Shown: in pieces, positions 48,013 through 57,599 of the stretch
Position numbering within the stretch: the stretch's first letter is position 1
Layout of the letters: each line of letters starts with the position of its first letter
Notes under the pieces: generated by a model
Database searches by the model: none
Told to the model about the DNA's origin: nothing
Seen by the model: the letters and a program-made list of their open reading frames with translations, nothing else
Origin: Bryum argenteum
Taxonomy: Eukaryota; Streptophyta; Bryopsida; Bryales; Bryaceae
NCBI GenBank assembly: GCA_037043015.1
Contig: CM073321.1
Span: forward strand, 25,681,510 to 25,745,509
DNA length: 64,000 nt
Direction: 5' to 3'
Translations under genes and position numbers: made by a program

Positions 48013-49444
48013 GTCAAAATTTGCAAATTGTGACAGAACTCGCTTTGTTTGCACACGCTTATCCGCCACCCCAACTGCTGCATGTCTATTTGCTGGGCGC
48101 CCGTAGTTCTCCTACACAGTGCGGGCGGCAAGGATGTTCGATGCCCATGTCGGCTTAAATGGAGTGAAGTGGTTCACTCTGTTATAAAACGCCGATATCT
48201 TGCGGAGCTTTGCTTCATCCTTTGTCCAAACTACGAAAGCTGACCAGACCCAGAAGTCTTTGCGAATTGTTTCTGGGACTTTGGATTCAAGCATCTGCTT
48301 CGAGGCGGCAACACTGTGTTGGCCGTTGATGATCCAAAACTCGCAGTCCTGCATATCTTCCAGGCCGTTGGGCTTCACATCCAATTTTGGCATGACGCAG
48401 AGCGTTTGCTTCTGGGACCTGTCGGGCATATTGATGAGAAAATTCATCAAGTCGGTCTTGCCCTTCTTCTTGAATTCCCGAATGGTCCATTGGGGAGGGG
48501 ACTCGATCATCCTCATCGTGTCGACCTCTATCTTCGTGTCAGGTTTAGGAAAGACAAAACAGTCCTGACAGTCCGTAAAGAACTTCTGGTAGATGAGGTT
48601 GACGTTCTCGAAGTCGACTTCCTCCACGGTATTAACGTTCTTCGGAATGCATTGAATAGCATCGTTCAAAGCCGTTAAAGCATCCTCTTTGGGGATGAGC
48701 ATGCTCTTTTTCTTCTTCGCCTCGGCTGACTTCTTCAAGGGAGCTTCTCTCCTCATTACAGGCGAGTCAGTAGTCGTGGTGGTTGTTGGAGTAGGCCTTG
48801 TAGCACGTTGCGGGCGTGTTGGGGTCCTACTCTGTACGCCGCTCCCCGTTGCAGTCAGCCCAGAACCCTCCAGTGGAGCTTTCCCTTTCAGGTGTATAGT
48901 CTTCGCCATAATGACAGCGTGCGTCAGAGCAGAGACTACAGATCGCACTTTGATCGCGAGCTGCTTGGCCTTCAGATCTCCCCCCTGTTTCATTTGCCAT
49001 GCTTTAGTAAGCATATCCTGTTTCAATGTGGATTTAATTTCGTCGAAACTGGACGGCTCTAAACTCTCCACTAACTAGCCCAAGTCAAAACCAGTCTGCT
49101 TGATATCGATCATTATGGTGTAGTTGTAAGCTTGCTCCTTGTCCTTCTCCTTGAAGGTTGTTAATGTAGCAATGATTTCCTTTTCCGTTTTGTGGTCGAA
49201 GTCTGTGAGCTTGGAGTCTATGTCGATGGAAATTGGGTCTTCTACATTTCCTTCGTAGGTCACGACGAGGGTAAGGAATGCAGTATACGGAATCCATCTC
49301 GCAGACCAGGATACAACTTTGGATGGATCCTTGAATTCCCAGCAGTCCAGCTGCTTCGTGTCGTCGCCATCGTCCTCGTCAATATGCGATGGCCTAAGTT
49401 TGAAGAAGTGTTGAAGCGTCTCTTGAACTCTTGCCTTCTCCTGA
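48013..49444 (-). CDS. N-terminal region and ParB/Srx-like domain (element C)
   Basis: From acceptor cttcacag it reads SQEKARVQETLQHFFKLRPS, a globular part, TAG at 49075, then a helical block (EIKSTLKQDMLTKAWQMK), a Thr/Pro/Lys-rich linker with KKSAEAKKKKS, and EEVDFENVNLIYQKFFTD. The core motif is CEFWIINGQHSVAASKQML, followed by FVVWTKDEAKLRKISAFYN. These correspond to GGQHTVTA and PVYNKDPRELVRVSNALN of element A. A TAG at 48112 interrupts ...ILAARTV-stop-ENYGRP, and the exon closes FANFD before gtaagt. Confidence 0.6.
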
Positions 49445-50768
49445 CTGTGAAGGGGGAGTGTGTTAGTTGATGGTTTGGATATCCATGAAGCTTAGATTAT
49501 CCTTCCTAGTACTACTTGCAGTTTAGCTCGAGTCGAGCTAAACTCCAGCTTTCGCGGTTTGAGCAAATTAAATCGACTGAGCTGAACTGCACGATTTAAG
49601 CTACCACAGTATCTATACTTTGTATTTTAAGTCATTTTAACAAAGCTTTAACCTTCAACGTGTATCTGCGTCGTAACTAAGTATTTGTTGATAACTTGTT
49701 TGTCAACTAACGTAACATCTACAGTTTAGCTCGAGTCGAGCTAAACTGTAGACACATGTGTCGACTACGGTTTAGCTCGAGTCGAACTAAACTGTAGACG
49801 GGTCTTTGTAGTCTTTGTTGCTTGCTTAGGCAAGTTTCGTGTGGATTAGAATGTAATGTGATTTTGGTAAGCTTAATTCTTCGCCCTTAACCGTGAACTG
49901 CGTCAAAATAGAAGGTTTCATTTTAATATGGGCAGTAGTTTAGCTCGACTCGAGCTAAACTGTCAAGGCTCGTCCCAGCTACAGTTTAGCTCGACTTGAG
50001 CTAAACTGTCAAGGGCCGTGCCAGCTACACTTTAGCTCGACTCGAGCTAAACTGTAGTAGACAAATGCCTGTACAATTTAGCATGACTCGAGCTAAACTG
50101 TAGCTGACTGAATCTATGTAGGCTTTATTGTTTTATTAGTGGTCTTTTGTTAATTTGAGTAAGTACATTTTGGTATGTCAGACCTTATACCCTGAACCAT
50201 GGACTGCGTCGTAAACTAGACTTCGTGTGAACAATTGCAGCAGTTTAGCTCGACTCGAGCTAAACTGTAGAGGCTGGTGCCACCTACAGTTTAGCTCGAG
50301 TCGAGCTAAATTGTTGACGGATTTTTGTTTGCTTTATTGTTTTATTAGTGGTCTTTTGTTAATTTTAGTATAACTACATTTTGGTAAGTCATACCTTATA
50401 CCCTAAACCATGAACTGCTTCGTAAATTAGACTTAGTTTTAAGAATTGCAGCACTTTAGCTCGAGTCGAGCTAAACTGTAGAGGCTGGTGCCAGCTACAG
50501 TTTAGCTCGAGTCGAGCTAAACTGTAGAGTAACGTGCCAACTACAGTTTAGCTCGACTCGAGCTAAACTGTAGTTAACAGATGTATCCGCAGTTTAGCTC
50601 GAGTCGAGCTAAACTGTAGAGGCAGTTGTCCACTACAGTTTAGCTCGACTCGAGCTAAACTGTAGCCGCTTCCATGCAGGGGCATATTACTCTAAGGGCT
50701 GCATACTTTAGAGGGGACCCAACTATTTGCATGTGAGTTAGTGGATTTTTGTTGATGATGATTATCAC
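49445..50768. repeat. Palindrome array filling intron 1 of the element C fusion gene
   Basis: By hand count 14 palindromes lie near 49519, 49722, 49767, 49935, 49980, 50028, 50078, 50240, 50285, 50453, 50496, 50543, 50590 and 50636, many extended to CAG..CTG flanks. Longer units also repeat: 'gcctttattgttttattagtggtc' with its surroundings occurs twice (about 50120 and 50330), each with the same palindromes, so the array grew by segmental duplication. Confidence 0.88.
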
Positions 50769-50779
50769 CTGTCTGCCAT
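50769..50779 (-). CDS. Start micro-exon (MADS) of the element C fusion gene
   Basis: ATGGCAGACAG followed by a gtgata donor. Spliced to 49444 it gives M-A-D-S-Q-E-K in frame. It is the counterpart of MAESA in element A at 15307-15320. An upstream acceptor-like gtgcag near 50840 suggests a further 5' untranslated exon. Confidence 0.55.
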
Positions 50780-51389
50780 TGGTTTTGTATACTCGGGGAT
50801 AGACTTCTGTGATGCACTCCGCTTGGGCTTCACCTGCACAAGAATGCGATTGGTCATGGATTGGGGAATGGTGTGAGGAACTACGGTTGCTTGTAAGCAT
50901 TTGTGGTGTATTATTTAGAGTTTAGCGAATACATATCGAATTGGAATCAGATGTTAATGATACTTTCTTCGAAGCGGAAGCGTGGGCTTTCTTTTAACAA
51001 AATTAAGTAATCCAGCATAACATGCTACACCTTACGGGAAATTTAAACATGTACGAGCTTCAAGCCTAAGCATCAGCGTTGAATCTAGAAAGGAAGTGCT
51101 ATGAACAATGCACAACAATGAAAGCGGGAATAGAAAAATTCAAAAACCCATAGCAAGTCCTAGTTGACTGAGTCATATAGAAACGATTGTCTCACATTAC
51201 CTCGATATTCTTCTTCAAATACGACTATCTCGAAGTTCCGAGCAATTGAATCTCGAAACCGATCTTCACCAAGTCTATCTCCCGCAAGATTCACTACAAG
51301 CAATTCAAATACAAGTTACTGCAAATTCTAACTAAATAAGAGTTGACAAATTTCGTCACAGAAGGAAATTTCGAATCTCTCTACAATCT

Positions 51390-51415
51390 CACTCCTGGTG
51401 GTGCCCTTCCGTCAT

Positions 51416-51447
<32 letters not shown>

Positions 51448-51448
51448 T

Positions 51449-51485
<37 letters not shown>

Positions 51486-51627
51486 TGGCAGGGTCATCAA
51501 ATCAACACCCGCCAATCCCTAGTCGGCATCGTTTATGGTTGAGACCAGGCCGGTATCTGATCGTCTTCGAGCCCCCTACTTTCGTTCTTGATTAATGAAA
51601 ACATACTTGGCAAATGCTTTCGCAGAA

Positions 51628-51659
<32 letters not shown>

Positions 51660-51985
51660 CTGACAATGAAATACTAATGCCCCCAACTGTCCCTATTAAT
51701 CAATACTCCGGTCCCGAAGACCAACACAAAATGACCAGAGTCCTGTCGCGTTATTCCATGCTAATGTACTCAGAGCATAGGCTTGCTTTGAGCACTCTAT
51801 TTTTTTCAAAAACGTCGCCGACTCCGCGTCCCGACCATCGAAGGCCAGGAGCGCGTCCCCTGCAGAAACAAGGTCGGGTGGGACCAGTGCACACCCACGA
51901 AGGGGCGGACCGCTCCCCCCGACCCAACATCCAACTACGAGCATTTTAACTGCAATGACTTAAAAATACGCTATTGGAGCTGGAA
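51390..51985 (-). rRNA. Fragment of 18S rRNA gene
   Basis: The plus strand is the complement of a central part of nuclear 18S rRNA. Recognisable blocks are 'gtcatttcctttaagtttca', 'cggtatctgatcgtcttcga', 'gcctgctttgagcactcta'-type sequence near 51780 and 'aactacgagcattttaactg' near 51930. It carries many substitutions and one region (51800-51890) is altered, so it is a pseudogene fragment of about 600 bp. It lies in the upstream region of the element C fusion gene. Confidence 0.85.
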
Positions 51986-52220
51986 TCTCACCCGCAAGAA
52001 AACCCTAGACTACAGCCGAAAAGCGAACTCACAGCAGCCAAGCACAAGCATCGCCGCGAAAGGGCGGACCGCTCCCCCCGACCCAACATCCAACTACGAG
52101 CATTTTAACTGCAACAACTTAAGAATACGCTATTGGAGCTGGAATCTTACTAGCAAGAAAACCCTAGACCACAGCCGAAAAGCGAACTCGCAGTAGCCAA
52201 GCACAAGCACCGCTGCGAAG
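51901..52220. repeat. Direct ~160-bp duplication including the 18S end
   Basis: 'gggcggaccgctccccccga' through 'aagcgaactc.cag.agccaa' occurs at about 51903-52050 and again at 52064-52205. Each copy has the last ~90 bp of the 18S fragment fused to non-ribosomal sequence ('aagaaaaccctaga'), so duplication came after capture. Confidence 0.85.
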
Positions 52221-52440
52221 CACAACACCGCCGCCAAGCAAACTCGCAGCAGCACCACCGCCGCCAAGCACAACACGGCCGCCAAGAAAATTCGCAGCAG
52301 CACCACCACCGCCAACCGAAATCGCAGCAGCACCGCCTCCGATCTCCGCGAACTTGCAGCAGCACCACCGCTCTCCACGAACTCCTTCCGCCGAAGTACG
52401 CAACCTCGCGGTGCCCAGCGCAAAATGGCGCCAAAAACCT
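52221..52440. promoter_or_regulatory. CAGCAGCACC-rich leader with E2F-like site
   Basis: A trinucleotide-like tract (cagcagcaccaccgccgcc) ends in 'aaatggcgccaaaaacc' at about 52424, which contains TTTGGCGC on the minus strand. It lies upstream of the minus-strand fusion gene and may be its promoter/leader. Long ORFs read through it are repeat artefacts. Confidence 0.4.
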
Positions 52441-52749
52441 CCGAACCTCCTCCTCGACAAAAACAACTATAACGACAAAACTCTCGGAAAGCTCGCGCAA
52501 GACGACAACATCTCAAAGACCGGCGCTAACTCCGAGGAAGTACGACGCAGCAAAAGCAAGAGAATGATATCGCAGCAAAAGCAGGAGAAGGATAACGCAG
52601 CAAAAGCCAGGGCGCAGGAGAAAGACGACAAAATGCAGGAGAAGTGCCTAGCAATGGCAGGTAAGTGGGGGGGGGAGGGGACCTGCGTGGAGATGGCGGC
52701 GGTGGTGGGACGTCAGACTCCATCACGAGAAACTTTTTCATGCGTATGA

Positions 52750-52845
52750 TGATGTGCATGGGCATGGCCATGCACATGGCCATGCACATGGTCATACATA
52801 CATACATACATGACCATGTACATGACCATGCCCATGCACATGATC
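52750..52845. repeat. Long imperfect inverted repeat around (acat)n
   Basis: The left arm 'atgtgcatgggcatgg...' is mirrored by the right arm '...ccatgcccatgcacat' around a central (acat)4. Arms are over 30 bp with few mismatches. Each arm is itself made of catggc/catgca units. A cruciform-prone site at the edge of the AT-rich block. Confidence 0.75.
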
Positions 52846-52860
52846 ATGTGCATGGCGAAT

Positions 52861-55800
52861 AAATTTACTTTACTATTTATTTTTCAAAATTTTGTTACAT
52901 TTTAACTATGTTTTGAATAAAAAAAATTTTACTAATTCTTGGCTAAGTTTTGACTTAGATTTGACTATGTTTATGTCCAAGTTTTGTCCCAATTTTCACT
53001 AAGTATATGTCAAGGATTTTAATGGAAGTTTTTTAATAAAATTTTGACTAAATTTAGTACTCTAAGGTACTTTGAATTCTTAGGTTTAAACACAATATGT
53101 AGAGAGTACATTGTTCCCTATCTTTTGTAAAAAAAAATCTATCATGTTTAGTTTTTATCCCGTGCAGAATACCTCCATGAAAAACCAATTTAGAGTAAAA
53201 CAAATTTTATATATGACGTTGTTCACTTTCTGACTGATGTGTATTTTTTGATCATCTTGAGTATAACGAATAGAAAAATATTTGTACCACGTATTGTCTT
53301 ATACATATTAATGTGTGTACTTCTAAAGTATGTACTATCTTGAGATGATGAGTATTTACAAGTACAAATAATAGTTTTTTAGTAGAAATATATATAACCG
53401 TCAGTACATACGCTAAGTATTTAAAAACGTGAATATTTTTCTTCTACTCTAGTCACATGGGGTTAAGTATAAAAAGCTCTATGCGATTCCTATCGAAAGG
53501 CTAGAGTTGCTAATAAAAAACTGATGTGATTTTAAAATAAATTACAAATCAAAATGATCACTATTTATCATAATACCTCAGTCTTCTATATGTCAAAAAA
53601 AAAAAAAAAAAAAGAAAAGAAATCTAAATTTTTGGTAAATAAGTTATTTTGGTATTAGTCGTTAATAAACAATATCTTTAATGAAAATTTTATTGGATAA
53701 TATAAATATTAATGAAGAGATTATATAATACACATTAAATTTGTGTATCAGTGGATATTTTATAGACTTTTCATAAATATGTTAATGTAAATAATTAAAT
53801 AAAGAAATATACATATAATAAACTGGTCACCACAAGATAAAGTATCTTATAAATACAGTATTTTGGAAGATAACTGTTCATAAACAAATTATTGATTACA
53901 CATAGAAATAAGGGATTATTGATTAGACTATTTACTAAATATATTATTACAACTAAATATATATATATCTAATTTAAAGAAATGATACGCCAAGAAATAC
54001 ATGATCTTATGAATATAGAATTTGGAATTAGTAGGTCAGTAAATAGATTATTTGGAAAATTCAATCAATATTTTTATTCACATTAAAAGACTAATAAATA
54101 GGGAATCCAATAAATATAGTTTTGTATAGATATGTTATTTGGGTATAAAAATTAATAATTACACTATTTCATAATAGATTATTTGAGAGAAGGTTGGGAA
54201 TAGATTATTAATACATATGGAATACACTTGTTATTTGGGAATAAGCAGATTGAAGTAGTGAAATGGGATTGTTTTTTCAGTTTCCAACATTGAAGTTTGT
54301 TTTCGGTGTTTTATGATCACTATTGATGTGTTCAAAGTCAAATTGATACACTATTGATTCAATGTTGGCTTGTGTTAGCTCCTTGTCACCACCTTCGAAG
54401 TAGAAAATGAGTTAAAAATGCTCAAGATACCTGCCTCTCTGCTAGTCGTTCTTAGTGGTCCCATCAATCAATTTCTGGTCATTCTCTGAATGGATGTTTT
54501 AGTGTGACCAAAACGTCAAGCTCAAACCCAATGTATCATTTCCCTTTTCTACGTCATCGAGAAACTCATATATTTAGAAGAAGCTCTCAGTAAACTCCTT
54601 CTCTTAAGCCTTTTTTCTCGAGAAATATGATATTTTTTCAAATTTTGATATTTCTATAAATAGAGTATTTGACAACAAAAGTTAAAAACTGAATTATTAA
54701 TTCGAACATTATATTAAGAGAAGTATCAAAATTTAAAGAAAAACAAAAAGTATTTCTATAAATAGATAAGGATAAGAGATTCATAAATATAACTAGGGAG
54801 AACAGTGAAACTTCGCACAAATGCAAATTTGGATTTATTTGATGTCTAATATAGGTTAATGATATTAAGTTCTGTAAAACTATAATTAAAAAACATGCTA
54901 TTGCATAGAGGGTTTCAATACAATTCTTAAACTATAAGCTATAAATATTGCCTATTGTGTAGAATTTTACAAGCTACATACATTAAAAAAGACATATTTT
55001 AGATAATATAATGACTATGATTACATTTAAAAAATATGAAAGCATCTATTAGTTTACATAGTTGCTTACATTGTTATTTGCATTGTACAACGATCATTTC
55101 TGTACATTTATTGTTATTGCATGTTCATTTAAAACCATTTTTGTTCTTTGGTATGCGTTTAAAACATAAATACGTCATTGAAGTTCATCACTCTCAAAGG
55201 TTGTTCAAAAGTAATAATAATTTTAATACTTATATTTGTGAATCTCGATAATTTGAATCACGTAAAATATGAGTTGAAAGGAAGAATTTGTAAATGGCTC
55301 AACAAATATTGTTGTTGTTTGTTTTCTAATAGTCACAGTGCTCATATTTTTAAATAAACGCTAAATTAATGTACATTAAAGGTACATAATCAATACCAAC
55401 ACCTGACTTTAGTCTGCTAGCAATGTTTATAATCACCTGTACAGATGTACATGACGGTGTATAAAGACAACATCTACAAAAAAACTTTTCATTTCAAACA
55501 CAAAATCAGTTCATTCGATAAAAAAACATTCAGGTCTTCTGCATACAGTACAATCACTTGTTTTGTTTGACATCGTACAAAATGCTTTGTACTGAAATTT
55601 AATGCAAATCACTAGATAATGATCGCGTTGGGAGGATCAAAGCTTATAATAGTTCTTACACTATACACTATGCTTAAAGACATTGAAATGCGTTGGGAGT
55701 CGATAGGTAATAAATAATTTAAAGTTTACTAAAATTTGCAAAATAGAATTTCAACATTAAAGATCAATGAATGTAATCTAATTGTAATGTTAAACATCTA

Positions 55801-56690
55801 CAAATCAAATTAAAACATTCGGAAGTAATCTTATTTTGATAAGCTCTATGTTACAAAAATATTAAATTACATATATACCATTGAGCATGTATACATTGAC
55901 ATTAAATTTAAATATAAACTTTTATGTACATACAAATGTCTTTCATTAAATATTCCAAAGTGTATTTAATAGGGTTTACAAATTTACTTATCAAATTGTA
56001 TAAATTTTTAATCGTACATTAGTTTAAAGATATCTCTTAAAATTTAAAGTTACAATATTTGATTTTATCACTACTTTTTATAGCTCAAGCAATTTGATAC
56101 TCTAAATAATATACTAAGATCACATTGACATTGTATGAACTTACAATTTCAAAGATATATTTTTCATTTATAGATAAATAGTATATAATATAATATGCAA
56201 TGAATATCATATATTATAATAAATTATATACAATTATCATATATACAAATAAGCAAACACTGTGTAATAAACATTATGTTTAATCGTCAATTTTTAACGA
56301 GAAATAGCAAAGGATAGAAATAATTTGAAGTGTATAATAATTAACATTCAATAACGAACTGTTAGCAAGTGCATACACAAAAAAAATGTAGTATTATTAA
56401 ACTTATAGATAAGATAATAGCTTAATACTTAATAAGACTTCACCTTAAGGTAAATATTGCATCCAATATATTGTATAGAAACTTTATTTAGAAAGAGAGG
56501 TTTGAGGTTAAGGATACTCGATTCAAAAAGATAAAATAATTAGAAGTCGTATCCATTGTATTGCTTCGAAGTAATTTAACTAAACATTTATTTTGTTAGT
56601 GAGTGTTTGCTAACATAGTATACCTCAAACTAGGTGTAAAAAGATTAACATTTTTTTGACCAATAACAATTATTACACACCTATAATCAG
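52861..56690. other. AT-rich block without genes, possible insertion in element C
   Basis: 3.8 kb with low GC, no palindromes and no recognisable coding. It has a poly-A run near 53596. It separates the two palindrome-bearing halves of element C, so it may be a later insertion. No LTR, TIR or target duplication seen. Confidence 0.4.
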
Positions 56691-56732
56691 AAATCCTAAA
56701 CCCTAAACCCTAAACCCTAAACCCTATATCCT
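56690..56732. repeat. Telomere-like tract (CCCTAAA)4
   Basis: Four near-perfect CCCTAAA units, then 'ccctatatcctc', on the edge of the E2F-bearing region of element C. Confidence 0.8.
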
Positions 56733-56734
56733 CA

Positions 56735-56900
56735 ATCCCGCCAATTTTCAAATGTCGACCCTTTTGTTCCCGCCCATTATTAACTGTAGACACTTCAGTT
56801 CGCGCCCATTTTTATCTGTCGAAACTTCAGTTCCCGCCAATTTTCAATTATCCACACGTCGATTCCCTCCCATTTATTATTTCTGGAATTCCGCGAAAAC
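56735..56900. promoter_or_regulatory. Repeated TTCCCGCC (E2F-like) region upstream of the element C transposase
   Basis: Motifs 'tcccgccaattttc', 'ttcccgcccatt', 'ttcgcgcccatt' and 'ttcccgccaatttt' recur within 120 bp as part of an imperfect tandem repeat ('aacttcagttc.cgcc'). TTCCCGCC is an E2F binding core. Likely the promoter of the plus-strand transposase (inference). Confidence 0.5.
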
Positions 56901-57389
56901 GGCATTGCGCTACGCAATGACCTTCAAAATCCAGGACAGAATGATTATTTTCTTCTCAATCTCCGAGTGTGCTGATATCAGTCGACGTATTTAAGTTCTA
57001 CGCGCTTTCTTCAGCTCAACCTCTACCTTCGCGTACGTGTTTTGCGATTGCATTTCTGCATGATTATGTGTCGTTCAATTTGCTTTGCACAGCTTCTCGC
57101 ATTGTTTGTTTCATTATTCTTCATACGTTTCTCCTTATCTTGAGTAGTAGTAGTTGATAATTTCTCTTCAGTGGTTGTATTCAAATCGTTCGTACTTAAC
57201 CTTTATGCATTCGGAGTCGTTATAGTTGACATATTCTTTTGATTTGACGATTACGTTGGTACAGGAGTATATTTTGATTCCTGCGTGTGACGATAGAATG
57301 GGAGAGCGCTGATAGTAACGGATACTTTGAGTTCTAATTGAATCTTGTAAAATCGGCCGGAATTCCTGGGACTAGTCTTGTAATTTGTC

Positions 57390-57592
57390 ATGCAGTTTAG
57401 CTCGAGTCGAGCTAAACTGTATGTCACGCATGTGAGCAATTTAGCTCGACTCGAGCTAAACTGTATGTCACGCATGTGTGCAATTTAGCTCGACTCGAGC
57501 TAAACTGTCAGAACGAGCGCATAGAGCAGTTTAACTCGAGTCGAGCTAAACCGTATGCCACATGTTGTTGCAGTTTAGCTCGACTCGATACC
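57390..57592. repeat. Palindrome cluster upstream of the element C transposase
   Basis: Copies near 57391, 57436, 57482 and 57531, plus a half copy at 57570-57590 broken next to the first transposase codons. Two of them sit in a repeated 'ctgtatgtcacgcatgtg.gcaattt' unit of about 45 bp. Confidence 0.85.
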
Positions 57593-57599
57593 TGCTGTA

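Larger units (their letters stand above)
42991..50779 (-). pseudogene. ParB-like / DNA methyltransferase-like / FCP1-like fusion gene of element C (overview)
   Basis: Exons with usable splice sites: 50769-50779 (MADS), 48013-49444, 46377-47729, 45389-46188, 44905-45131, 44317-44820, 43998-44275, 43438-43749 and 42991-43233. Domain order equals element A but with a single FCP1 domain. The junction 45389/45131 is phase-compatible (EEEST-D-VILDEE), linking the MTase/linker part to the FCP1 part, although its donor (gtcctc) is weak, so two separate genes remain possible. In-frame stops are TAG 49075, TAG 48112, TAA 47259 and TAG 46950. Four nonsense changes in otherwise open exons suggest point decay rather than rearrangement. 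Confidence 0.68.

Noticed and set aside
51614-51949. 111-codon plus-strand ORF and its 82-codon minus-strand partner
   Set aside because: The DNA is an 18S rRNA fragment, so these frames are not genes.
52130-52516. Long Arg/Ala/Cys-rich ORFs on the minus strand
   Set aside because: They arise from the CAGCAGCACCGCC-type tract and the 18S duplication; no protein signature.
52526-52862. Met/His-rich ORFs (MCMAMCMAM, MHMAMHM)
   Set aside because: They are translations of the catgca/catggc inverted repeat.
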